Below are positions 49,261-61,661 of a stretch of DNA of 64,000 bases, piece by piece. Each line of letters opens with the position of its first letter. Positions within the stretch are counted from its first letter, which is position 1. The DNA comes from Paramecium sonneborni (lineage: Eukaryota; Ciliophora; Oligohymenophorea; Peniculida; Parameciidae): contig CAJJDN010000073.1 in the NCBI GenBank assembly GCA_905182985.1, forward strand, positions 329,714 through 393,713, read 5' to 3'. Both the position numbers and the translations under genes were made by a program. The notes under the pieces are model-generated. The model was not told the DNA's origin. It saw only the letters and a list, made by a program, of their open reading frames with translations, and did no database searches.

Positions 49261-52200
49261 ATGTAATACTAATAATTGGTTAATTCACTAGTGGAAGCTT
49301 CCTCTAAAGATTATCCTAAAAGATCATTACATTTAACAAAGCTTCTTGGTTCTGGAGCTGAAGGAGCAGCATTTCTTGCTACAGTTTCTAATTGGGGAAA
49401 TAATCCTTAACAAGTTGCCATTAAATTACAATAAAACATGAAACAACATGAGAAAGATTTTATAATAAATCTAATATAATATCAAAACACTTATGAGAAT
49501 GTGAACAATTAACAATTCCTTCCAAGTAACATCATCAGAATATATGAATATTTTTAATGGTAAGCTAAACATTGTATCATTATGGAAGTCGGTATAGAAG
49601 ATTTATTTTCGTATTTATCTAAAAATCAAAATTTATCAATATAACAAAGAGAAAAGATATGTTTTTAAGTAATTATATTTTTAATCAACTAATAGATTAC
49701 TTAACCAATACATTTTTTACATAAATCCTAATTAATTCATCGAGATATCAAATCAGAAAATTTTATAAGAGTAGGAGATAATTTTAAATTAATTGACTTT
49801 GGTTTGATTCGTAGATCTTCAGCTTTCGACATAAAAACTCTTTAAGTTGGCTCTTTGGTTTTTCAAGCCCCTGAACTTATAGAATAGAGAAACAATTATT
49901 CAGAAAAAGTTGATATCTGGGCGTTGGCGTGTGTCTTTTATGAAATATTATCAATGACCCAATTATTTGATGGTAGACAAAATTTATATTTTTAGGATAA
50001 AGTTTTGGTGAAATAACCACTTAAATTAAAAGACATAGAACTGATCCTCATATTATTAATAAAAAAATTAATGCATTACCTACTTCAAATGAGATTAAAT
50101 AATTATTAATAAAGATGTTGAATTATAATGATTAACTACGGCCTTCAATAGAATAGGTTTATACTGAATTTTATAATTATTTAAATCCATCAATAGTTTA
50201 GCCACCTATCATTCAATAACCAGTATAAGTAGTATAAAAACCTCAAATAGATTAACAATAATAGAAAGATGTTCAACTTTAAAAACAGAACCCCACTCCT
50301 GGTAATAAAGATAGGCTTTAAACCCCTCTACCTTAAGACCCTCAAAAATAATAGCCTCCTCAAAATATTTAATAAAGTTAAAAATCTGTCTTGAAACAAG
50401 AAAATTTAAGTGAATCATAAATTAGATAAATTATTGAAGAACAATAAAATTAAATAATTTCAAAGTTAGAAAACTAAAAAGAAACACATCAAATTTCAAT
50501 TAAAACTTTATAAAATCAAATAAACTAAATTAATTAGTAATTAAATGAGAAAAATTAAATAATTGAAAAATTGAAAGAATCATAGCAAACATAAAGCCAT
50601 TCATAATTATAATTTAAAGATGAAGTTATTTAATAACGATTAGATAAAGAAAAATCTATTGATTCTTAATTATAATAATTATAAGAATAACGTTCTATAT
50701 TAGAAAATTAAATTAAAAAGGAAAAATAGGAGAGAGATTAATAATAGTAATTATAACAAAAAAGTTTAATTGAATAAAGTAAATAAATAGAAAATTTATA
50801 ATTATAATATAAATAGATATAAGAAGAAAATAATAAATTAAAAATTGAAATTTAAAATAAAACATAAGGGATAGATAAAATAATAGAATAACAAAATTAA
50901 AATTAATAATTATAGAATTTAGAAAAAAAAATAGAAAAGGTGGATTCTTCATTAAAAGAATTATAATTATAACAATAAAATAATGATAAAAGAATTAACT
51001 AATTAGAAAAACAAAAATAATAGTCAGCTTAAATAAAAGAAGAATAATAAAAAAAATAATTTTAATTATCAGAAGAACTGGAAAAATTTAAATAGATCTA
51101 AGAAAGAAATATTAAATAAGGATTCTAAGAAATTTAATCTGATTATGAAGAAAAATCACAAGTATTTCATCAAAACTTAAAAAATTTAAATGATATTAAT
51201 TTATAAGAGTTAAATAAAAAAATAGAATCTTAAATAAAAGATAATATTTAAAAAAGCGGCAATAATAATTATAATGAAAAATAAATTTAAGGTAAAATAG
51301 ATTAGTTTGAAATAGATTTGAAAAAACTCGAGTCAAAATTTGAAAATTTTGTTAGAGATGTAGTTCAAGATTAACAATAAAATTATTAATAAAATAATTA
51401 GTCTTAATCTTAAAATTTATAATATGACTCTCATAATTAAAATTAATAATAAAACAATCAAAAAGATTTTTTAAACAATTAATTATAAAATTCAACAAAA
51501 GAATAAAATGCAAATGAAGATCAAGATTAACAACAAAACTATTATTAAAATAATTAGTCTTAATCTTAAAATTTATAATATGACTCTCATAATTAAAATT
51601 AATAATAAAACAATCAAAAAGATTTTTTAAACAATTAATTATAAAATACAACAAAAGAATAAAATGCAAATGAAGATCAAGATTAACAACAAAAGTATTA
51701 TTAAAATAATTAGTCTTAATCTTAAGATTTATAATAAAACTCTTATAATTAAAATTAATAATAAAATAACAATCAAAAAGATTTTTTAAACAATTAATTA
51801 TAAAATTCAACAAAAGAATAAAATGCAAATGAAGATCAAGATTAACAACAAAAGTATTATTAAAATAATTAGTCTTAATCTTAAGATTTATAATAAAACT
51901 CTTATAATTAAAATTAATAATAAAATAACAATCAAAAAGATTTTTTAAACAATTAATAATAAAATAAAACAAAAGAATAAAATCCAAACGAAGATCAAGA
52001 TTAACAATAAAATTATTAATAAAATAATTAGTTTTAATCTTAAGATTTATAATAAGGCTATTATAATTTAAATTAATAATAAAACAATCAAAAGGATTTT
52101 TTAAACAATTAATTATAAAATTCAACAAAAGAATAAAATACAAACGAAGATCAAGATTAACAATAAAATTATTAATAAAATAATTAGTCTTAATCTTAAG

Positions 52201-54773
52201 ATTTATAATAAAACTCTTATAATTAAAATTAATAATAAAATAACAATCAAAAAGATATTTTAAACAATTAATTATAAAATTCAACAAAAGAATAAAATGC
52301 GATTGATGGAAATTAAAAAGATCAAGATTAACAAAAAAAATATTATTAAAATAATTAGTCTTAATCTTAAAATTTATAATATGACTCTCATAATTAAAAT
52401 TAATAATAAAACAATCAAAAAGATTTTTTAAACAATTAATTATAAAATTCAACAAAAGAATAAAATGCAAATGAAGATCAAGATTAACAACAAAAGTATT
52501 ATTAAAATAATTAGTCTTAATCTTAAGATTTATAATAAAACTCTTATAATTAAAATTAATAATAAAATAACAATCAAAAAGATTTTTTAAACAATTAATA
52601 ATAAAATAAAACAAAAGAATAAAATCCAAACGAAGATCAAGATTAACAATAAAATTATTAATAAAATAATTAGTTTTAATCTTAAGATTTATAATAAGGC
52701 TATTATAATTTAAATTAATAATAAAACAATCAAAAGGATTTTTTAAACAATTAATTATAAAATTCAACAAAAGAATAAAATACAAACGAAGATCAAGATT
52801 AACAATAAAATTATTAATAAAATAATTAGTCTTAATCTTAAGATTTATAATAAAACTCTTATAATTAAAATTAATAATAAAATAACAATCAAAAAGATAT
52901 TTTAAACAATTAATTATAAAATTCAACAAAAGAATAAAATGCGATTGATGGAAATTAAAAAGATCAAGATTAACAAAAAAAATATTATTAAAATAATTAG
53001 TCTTAATCTTAAAATTTATAATATGACTCTCATAATTAAAATTAATAATAAAACAATCAAAAAGATTTTTTAAACAATTAATTATAAAATTCAACAAAAG
53101 AATAAAATGCAAATGAAGATCAAGATTAACAATAAAATTATTAATAAAATAATTAGTCTTTATCTTAAAATTTATAATAAAACTCTTATAATTAAAATTA
53201 ATAATAAAACAACAATTTAATGTAGGTAAATTAAGATTTAGAGCAATAGGTCTTAGATTTAACTGATAAAAACAAAAAATTGATTGAACAAATCGAAAAA
53301 TAAACTAATGAAATTAAAAATTAACAAATTGAGAATTAAAATTAAATTAGTTAAAGCAACAATTAGATTGATACTTTAAAGAGGGAGAATTAAAATTTAT
53401 AAAATTAAATTAATCAGTGCACCCATTAGAATGATAATATAAAAAAGGAAAATGAAAGTTTAAAAAAATAGCTTTTAGATTAAAATAATGAGTGCAATAA
53501 TTAAATTTAACAGATTGATAATTAAAAAAAAGAAAATTAAACTTTATAAAAATAGAATTAAAATTAAATTAGTTAAAGCAACATTAAGATTGATACTTTA
53601 AAGATTGAGAAATTAAAATTACAAGATTAAATTAATTAGAGCAATATTTAGATCGATACTTAAAAAAAAGAAAATGAAAGTTTAAAATAATAGCTTTTAG
53701 ATTAAAGTAATAAGTGCAATAATTAAATTTAACAGAGTGATAATTAAAAAAAAGAAAATGAAAGTTTAAAAAAATAACTTTCGGATTACATTAAACAGAT
53801 TGATAATTAAAAAAAAGAAAATGAAAGTTTAAAAAAATAACTTTCGGATTACATTAAACAGATTGATAATTAAAAAAAAGAAAATGAAAGTTTAAAAAAA
53901 TAACTTTCGGATTACATTAAACAGATTGATAATTAAAAAAAAGAAAATGAAAGTTTAAAAAAATAACTTTCGGATTACATTAAACAGATTGATAATTAAA
54001 AAAAAGAAAATGAAAGTTTAAAAAAATAACTTTCGGATTACATTAAACAGATTGATAATTAAAAAAAAGAAAATGAAAGTTTAAAAAAATAACTTTCGGA
54101 TTACATTAAACAGATTGATAATTAAAAAAAAGAAAATGAAAGTTTAAAAAAATAACTTTCGGATTACATTAAACAGATTGATAATTAAAAAAAAGAAAAT
54201 GAAAGTTTAAAAAAATAACTTTCGGATTACATTAAACAGATTGATAATTAAAAAAAAGAAAATGAAAGTTTAAAAAAATAACTTTCGGATTACATTAAAC
54301 AGATTGATAATTAAAAAAAAGAAAATGAAAGTTTAAAAAAATAACTTTCGGATTACATTAAACAGATTGATAATTAAAAAAAAGAAAATGAAAGTTTAAA
54401 AAAATAACTTTCGGATTACATTAAACAGATTGATAATTAAAAAAAAGAAAATGAAAGTTTAAAAAAATAACTTTCGGATTACATTAAACAGATTGATAAT
54501 TAAAAAAAAGAAAATGAAACTTTAAAATAATAGTTTAAAGAATAAACTAATAAGTTCAATACTTAAATTTCACAGATCAGTAATTTAAAGTAGGATATCT
54601 AAAATTTATAAACTTAGAATTAAAATTAAATTAAAGCAAGCAACATTTAGATTGATACTTTAAAGAATGAGAATTAAAAATTACAAAATTAAGTTTCCAA
54701 TCAAAGTGATGAAATATAAAAATAAAAATAAAAAATACAAGTTTTGGAATAGGAACTAAATACGCACTATTGA
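49261..54773 (+). CDS. Protein kinase with giant coiled-coil and Gln/Asn-rich repeat tail
   Basis: About 1,800 residues. Start ATG 49261 (MQYQQLVNSLVEASS). The kinase domain, residues about 20-290, looks active: LLGSGAEGAAFLA (glycine loop), VAIKLQ (Lys), FLHKSQLIHRDIKSENF (catalytic loop), LIDFGLIRR (DFG), FQAPEL and KVDIWALACVFYEI. A 22-nt intron near 49970-49991 is required, and a 27-nt one near 49668-49694 is likely. The tail begins with Pro/Gln-rich sequence, then a long Gln/Glu/Lys coiled coil, then twelve Gln/Asn-rich units of 52-57 residues (51363-53215), then more coiled coil including twelve near-identical 21-residue units, ending ELNTHY. Most Gln codons are TAA or TAG, so a standard-code search sees no gene here. 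Kinase group not determined; the tail probably drives self-assembly or anchoring (inference). Confidence 0.85.
51363..53215 (+). repeat. Twelve tandem 156-171-bp units encoding Gln/Asn-rich repeats
   Basis: Units begin near 51363, 51519, 51675, 51834, 51993, 52149, 52320, 52476, 52635, 52791, 52962 and 53118; spacings are 156, 159 or 171 bp, all multiples of three. A higher-order 642-bp period (four units) is visible: the variant with AATCCAAACG recurs at 51981 and 52623, and the one with GATTGATGGA at 52301 and 52943. The encoded unit contains QNNQSQSQ and NQKDFLNNQ. It lies within the kinase gene. Confidence 0.93.
53737..54530 (+). repeat. Near-perfect 63-bp tandem array, twelve copies
   Basis: The 63-bp unit (marked by CTTTCGGATTACATTAAAC) repeats about twelve times with almost no differences. 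It encodes 21 residues, DYIKQIDNQKKENESLKKQLS, exactly three heptads of a coiled coil. The frame is preserved throughout. The array sits in the tail of the kinase gene; flanking copies are diverged versions of the same heptad pattern. Confidence 0.93.
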
Positions 54774-54897
54774 TTTAAATAAATAAAAAAGTTATTTTAA
54801 AATTTTATTATATATTAATTTCTTAAGTTACGTAGAGTATAATAAATTTTTTTTTTGTTTTAATTTATTTATGTATAAATTCACAGTAAAATTTAAA

Positions 54898-57800
54898 TCA
54901 TTAGGATATTCCTTCATCCTTAATTATTGATTTGAAGTTTCTATAAAAAAATTCATCAAAAATTAAAGTTTGCCTTGGGAATAAAAATATAGTTTGTTTA
55001 ATTGATTAAAACTATTATTTATGTCGATTATTTCCAAAAAATGTATAAGAAATAAAGCATATGAACTAAAACACTAAGAAAACAATACAGGGTAATTTAG
55101 TATAGAAAATTAAAAGTTAGCAAGAATCAAGTAAAGTAAGATATAAGCTATAAATAATTGTTGACATAACATTTCCTAAAATAGTTGCTCCTTCTAATTC
55201 AAGTTTTGTGTTTGAAGGCAACTAAGTAAAATTTTTGGTTTCAAATTATTATGATTTAATTGTATATAGAATGTAAGCTAAAATCTAAGATAATCCTTTT
55301 TACAAGTTTCCATTCATAACAATTGGACAAATAGTTTTAGAAAGCTCTTTAAATTAATCTGTTTGATAGTCACATAAATTGCCTTAGTTTACATTTTTGT
55401 AAAAGAGAATGGCATTTTAATCAAATAAATATTGATCTGAACTAAAATCTAAATTTTATTTAGAAAATTCTTCAACTTTATCATAGGCTTTAAATAATAC
55501 TTAATAAATTCCTTCGATTTCTTAATCTGTTAAAAAAAAGTATCTTATTGTTCTTCTATATAAAACTTCTCTTTAAGCATAGATTGTTGGGATATCTACA
55601 CCTAAATCACTTATCTATTAATAAACAACAGCAGTTTTTTCATATTTTTCTAAATATCGTTCTATTATTAAAAATATTGATAAAAAAAAGGATAAATGTA
55701 GAATAAAATGACATGATGTAATAATTAAACAGTTTTTTAGATCATTATTATAAAGATAAACACTCTTTTATTCTTTTTTGGTTAAATGTCTAGTTTTTGA
55801 TGGATGAGATTATTCTAATTCAATATCAATTGCTTCAATATCAAACTAAAATGTTTTAATTTTTTTAATTTCATTAGTAATAATGTTTAGATGCTTTTAT
55901 AATCTTTATTTTTCATCATCAATAATTACAGAATCTAAGTTCATTAAATATAAGAAGATTTTATTCATAATAGAAATATAATCTTTGTAATAAGATAATA
56001 TTACAAGAATAACAAAAAAAGTAACTATTAAAAATGGTAATAAAATTGATAACCATTTTTATTTTTCTAAGATTGATCTTTGCAAAGTAGCATCTAATAC
56101 AATTTTATTAAGACCATCAAATGTATTTTTTATGGTTAAATAATTCTTAGTTGAAAAATAGAAAAAAGGACTGTCAAATGCAACACTTTTGATTGTCAAA
56201 CCAACTTTAAAATCATATTAATAATTTGTTAGTATATTAATTAATGATCTTATAGTAACATTTCTTATTTCTCCTTAAAATTCATTTTCTAAAAAGTAAA
56301 TGCTTACATTTTGATTGACTGATAATTTGTCAATTTCTTCTCTTTATAATACTTTATACATGCTATCTTTTAAATGTTCAAAAATTAATTCAAATGTAGA
56401 GAATGGATATATTGTTAATTGATTATATTAAGAATGATTGATAAAACCACTTGCTAATTGTTCTCTGTAATTGACTTATGAAAAACGAGAAACATAAAAT
56501 GATTCATACGGTTCTATGACATCATATCTAACTGATAAGATTTGAATATCTTAAATAAACTATTAAAGATTTTCAATCATTATGATAAACTACAATAAGA
56601 TTATAAGATATTTATACAATAATTAGACCAATCAAGATGATTGATATGTAAAGTCCAATAAATTTATTCATTTGCATAATCTTCTTCGATTGTTTCTCAG
56701 ATTTCATCAAAATTGAGATTATTTCAAACTTTTTAAAATACTTTGATTTTTTTATTGCTGTAATAGAAGATGTAGATCCGATCTCATTGACTTCCTCTTC
56801 ATGAATTATTTTATTCATTTATTTTTTTAAATCGTCATCTTATGAAAATCTAGAACTGTGCAATATTCTATTCTGTGACAATGGTTCAAACATATTTTAT
56901 ATTTTATAATAATCCATTAATTATTAGGTACCCATAGCATTCATGTCAGTGTTAAATACAATCTAAGGATCTTATTATATTACACATAAGGAGCCTTCTC
57001 GATTGATTCTGTTTATAGATTCTGAATATGGAATCATTTTCTCACATGAATAATCAACTTCACTATTAATATTCATTATTTTTTAAGTAGAACAGGGAAA
57101 TTAAGAAGTGGATGTTCTATAAACCGTTGAAGTTTCTTCTCTTAATTTTCTAGACACAGGTCTTACATTATCTAATTCTACGAAATAGCATTAAAATTGA
57201 TTTTAAAATTTTCTTTCAATTTTAATATTAGCATTAAAAAAAAAAAATGCTTGTTAGTGATGATAATCCTTTAGTAATTTGATTTCTTAATTAAAAAAGA
57301 TTTCCTGATTGCTAGAAATCAATTATTAAAAGTTTGGAATGATTTTTTGGATAGAAGATTAAGGAGATTTTGTTTCACTGAAAAATAGACTATCTTATAT
57401 ATCTGAGCTTATGTTTATAATATCTAACTAATTATCAACAGCCAAATAGGAACGGTATTCTTGACTATCATAAAAAAATAAAATAAAGGAGAATTTATCA
57501 GAAGTAGTATGATTAATACTAACCATAATTTATATGGGTAGCATTACTTTATCTTATATTTTAAGAAAAGCTAGATTTTATTATTGATAATATTTATTTT
57601 TACCTTTGTTCAAAAAAGTTTCTACTAATTAGCGATGTTAGGAAATTACATATTCTGGTAAGAAAATATTAATTTCATTAGAATGGGATTTAGATTAATT
57701 GATTTTTAGAGATTCTAAAATTAATGTTGCTTGGCTTGATTTTTTTGTTATCAGAACATCTAAATCAGATGTAAGTTCAGTAATAAAATATGCTGGATTG

Positions 57801-59567
57801 ATACCAAAGATCTTATGATATATTTATCCCTGAAATGTATTATATTTATCATCATCAAACGCTTTTGCTTTGTTTATATTAAATGCTTCAATGTAATCAT
57901 TTAAAATGTTGAGACAGAAATATTTTAATAAGTTTTGATTTGAAAAAGCTGAAAATAATATATAATTACTTACTTGGAAATTGTTCATATCTACTTTAGA
58001 GGAGATCCTTAAACTATTTAATTTGTTTAATAAATTAAATGGCAAAGTGAACATTGCCATAATTTTGATTTTGATGTTCTAGAAAACAATTATAGAATTG
58101 GATTTTTGAGGTAATTATTTTCTTCATTTATGAGATTATGAGTTGATCAGTGCTTTCATTTAGGACAAAAGACTTTAAGGAGTCGGTAATTAATTTATTG
58201 TGTTATACATTGGATGCAATATTTTCAGAAATTTGGATGAGTACCTAATTTAAAACTTATTCTTTTAAGAACTCCAACAATAAGGTAGTAATAGCTGAGA
58301 ATCGTTACCTATTTTATGGATATATTGATTAATTAAGTGACAGACATCTAATAATGTGCTATTAAGCTTTAACTAATTATTGATTTTTGAGTAACGTTTA
58401 GGCATAATCAATAGCTAAGGAGTCTTTGGAACTTTCAACTCTACCAAAAAATTTTTATTCTAATCTAATTTCGATTAATTTAAGCACAGTTGAGTAATGA
58501 TTTTTTGAATAATCTTTGTTAGATTCACAAATGCAATATGATTTTTTATCGCATGTTGAATAGTGACTTTGAAAAAGAATGTATGTTCTTAATTTTGTAG
58601 ATACAGTTTCTGGGTTGCTTAATTCTAATTTAGCAAATTGATATTTCAATTAATTGATTTCAAAATTAGCAATAGAATTAGGCATTTAATTATCATAAAT
58701 AAATAATATTTTGATTAGAACAAGTGAAACTAGTATCCAATAATTATTACTGATTGTATTCTAAGTCAGTAGGACTTCAAATGATAATACAATGCTAAGG
58801 GAGCTTAAAATTAAAGCAACTTTAGAATAAATTTGATAAGCATAAACTTTGATTCTACACAATTCAGTTGCGATGCTTATTTAGATGAGAATGTTAAGTA
58901 TACATTAAATAGTGAGAGGAAACTTTGATAATGCATCTAAATAAAAGAATAAGAGAATTTAGGATATTTTGAATATTTTAATGATGTATGAGTATGTTGA
59001 AATGTTGATATATAAATTTGATGTTGATTTAAGTGTTAATCCTCTTCGAAATATGAGTTCTCCCAAAAACATAATACTCAATGTTTCTATCATCACTATA
59101 GTAGCAACAATGAATTCAGCTAGATTTGAGGAATAACAAAGGCTGATTTCTAAAATGATTGGATAAAATGTTATTGAAGCATAATAGACAAATATTGAGA
59201 ATAAAGTAGTAATTGATTATCCAACAAAAGATTAAGGATGGTATGAATAATAATTCTTGAATGCCATAATAGCTGTAAGGATAATAATCAAATTTTGCAC
59301 AAAAACCATAATCCAAAATATTGATTATTTAATTATTGGGTCAGTAATGTACACATATAGCCTAGTAATGATAGTAATTTTAGCTAGACTATGATTCAAT
59401 TGTTCCAATTATATCTAAGAATTATAAAATACAAAAGAAGTAGGTTGAATAATTTAATAGATAAGGATGAACAGATGAATTAACTTTGATTAGTTATACT
59501 CTATAGTTAGGAAGTGAGAGAGCATCAATAGTATTTATTTTGTGAAGGGTTTAAGGGTTGAGGGCAT
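54898..59567 (-). CDS. Large multi-pass membrane protein, PAS family member 2
   Basis: Starts MPSTLKPFTKQILLMLSHF (ATG 59567) and continues with several N-terminal membrane segments (LIIILTAIMAF, VATIVMIETLSIMFLGELIF, YWILVSLVLIKILFIY). A cysteine-containing segment (CDKKSYCICESN) and long helices lead to a PAS-like region near 57620-57830 (HKIFGINPAYF...NIFLPEYVISQHRQ). After it lie an acidic/Ser-rich stretch, a membrane anchor (FIGLYISIILIGLIIV), an extracellular-type domain and a last hydrophobic segment (ILGNVMSTIIYSLYLTLL). The layout is that of the gene at 25792-31277, so the two belong to one family, but they are not adjacent. The stop at 54898-54900 assumes short introns near the 3' end. 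Sensory or receptor function is plausible but unproven. Confidence 0.78.
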
Positions 59568-59694
59568 ATAAAATGAATGAAATCTTAAATCTTGGGTATA
59601 AATTAAAAATATATTTAAGAAAATTGAATAGCTTATATTTAATAATTAATTTTAGAAGGATGTTAATGATAATTGTTGATTATGCTAAATGAAA

Positions 59695-60877
59695 TCAGTT
59701 TCTGCTGGCAATGAATTGCGCTGTTGTTGACAATTTTTCACTAATATGTTCTTAGAGTCTGTCAACTATTTCTTATTATGCTTATCTAAAGATAAGAAAA
59801 AAATAACATACCTTTCAGCAGTTTAAGTTTCATAGATTTCTGATTAAACAGCATACCATGCTTATTATCCAGCAAGTCTTTCTTCGCTGTTTTCTAATTC
59901 TAAAGTATGGAATTCAATCCATGATTAAGCATCTTCAATAGTATCTTTTTATTCTTAGATTTAGACTTCCAATTAAGCTTTTCTTTCAACCAATCTTGTA
60001 TGTTCATTTGATAAATGGACAGAGAACTCAGCCCAATGAGCAGCTTATCTTTCTTCAACATCCTATAAAATTTATATTTATATTATACAGTTTTGGCAGC
60101 TTTCTCGCTGACTAATTATTATCTAATCTCACTCAAAAGTTGAGCAATCTTAGTTAATGCTTTTTGATTAACACCGTGTGTTGCAAGTTCTGTAAGAGCT
60201 GTAATTACAGGCTATTAAAATTTTCAATTTTTTAATTACTTGTAATAAAGCACTATGACTAGTGTTATCTGAAAGCTTCTTGTGAAGTGAATCATATTTG
60301 CTCTTCAATTAGGCAAATGATGCTCCAAGGCTTAAATGTTAGATTAATTTGGCAGCTTCATCAATAGCATCAATAACATCATCAATGGCAGCTACTTTAG
60401 CAACAAAAGTTTCATGTTACTAATTTCTTGTGGCTTCCTCTCTAGCATATGTAGCTTCATTGTTAGCAATATCTGAGATAGTAACTCTAATATCTTCTTC
60501 TGAGACTGCCAATGCTTCAATGGTATCATCTCTCAATTAAGTATTAGAAGAAATTTGATTTTAATGATACAAAATCTCTTTATCTAAGTCTTCAACTATC
60601 TGAAAATTACACAAATAATTACTCTATTGTTAGTCGTTGTATCAAGTTCAAATGCATGATCATGATCATTTTAGTCTTATACAATACCAGCACCAACACC
60701 ATTTAATAACATGTTCACTTCATTAGCTGGAGTCTAAGCAAGAAGGTGAGCCTTTATAGCTGACAATATGACATGTCCAAATGGATCAGCATTAATTTAA
60801 GCCAATGTAGTGTGAGTATCAACAAACTTAGCAGCTGTGATAGCAAGAACTAATGCCAAGATGGCTAGTTTTTACAT
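59695..60877 (-). CDS. Trichocyst matrix protein family precursor, 359 aa
   Basis: Five exons with introns of 23, 28, 26 and 26 nt give 360 in-frame codons including the stop. The N-terminus MQKLAILALVLAITAAKF is a signal peptide. Then come heptad-like helical segments: IVEDLDKEILYHQNQISS, LRDDTIEALAVSEEDIR, AAIDDVIDAIDEAAKLI, HWAEFSVHLSNEHTRLVE and NSEERLAGQQAWYAVQSE. This is the alternating Ala/Glu/Leu layout of secreted trichocyst core proteins, from a subfamily different from the gene at 43557-44770 (the [14 protein letters not shown] boxes are absent). It would be cleaved and packed in the trichocyst crystal. Confidence 0.88.
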
Positions 60878-61271
60878 ATAAATTAAATATTGAATTAAAA
60901 ACGGATCGAATTAACTCATTAAAATAAGAAAATTACACTTCTTTATTTATAGCCAATTCTATTCATTCAATAAAGTTATATGATTAATTTTACTATTTAA
61001 TATAGTAATTTTTATAGACACTTTTTTCATTTAACTAAATTACTTAATATTGATTAATAAATAAAATTGAAATCTTAACTTTCTATTTTATATGAATCAA
61101 TATTTATTATCTTTTTCTAAGTAGTGGCAATTGATATATTTTTTACATCCTTAATAATTATATTATTGGCTACTTTAAAATATTTATGAAAGGTAATCAT
61201 AGATATCTATTTTGATCTCTAAAATTGATTTATATAATTTAAAGTATCAAATTATTAGATTTTTAATTTAA
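60878..61271. other. Intergenic spacer, 394 bp
   Basis: AT-rich region upstream of the trichocyst gene and of the plus-strand ORF at 61272. It contains no convincing coding frame or repeat. Confidence 0.5.
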
Positions 61272-61661
61272 ATGAGACTAAATAAAGTACTTAATTAAGA
61301 GATCAAAGTTATTAAGAAAAGATATGTTGGAGTCATTGATAATGCCAAACAAGAATTAGCCTTTAGGATTTTTCTCTAATTTGAGAATAAATATTTAAGG
61401 AAATGTAAAACTATCTTAAAAGATACTGTAAATTATAGAATAAAAGATTTGAAGTATTAATTATAGAAAAGGTTAATAATTTAGTTTTTTGATAAAGAAA
61501 AGACTTACATATTATTAAAGATTACATTTGTATATATATTAACGAAAATGAATGTGAAAAACTATAATATTAATTTGAAATTTTATCAAAATACCAACAA
61601 TGAACATTAAGCCACGACTTTATGGAGATGCAAATTTAAAAAAGAGACCATCTTATTTTGA
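61272..61661 (+). CDS. Possible small ORF overlapping the CK2 start
   Basis: ATG 61272 to TGA 61659-61661, 129 residues. The first part (NQEIKVIKKRYVGVIDN, AKQELAFRIFLQFENKYL) is plausible protein, but the last 60 bases overlap the first CK2 exon in another frame. It may be a real gene with a missed intron that ends earlier, or simply an open 5' flank. Confidence 0.3.

Noticed and set aside
51352..53112. 586-aa repetitive minus-strand protein
   Set aside because: It is the antisense of the in-frame Gln/Asn repeats of the plus-strand kinase gene; composition is an artefact of TAA-rich codons.
53737..54530. CRISPR-like array
   Set aside because: The 63-bp units are contiguous with no variable spacers, encode an in-frame heptad repeat and lie in a eukaryotic-type gene.
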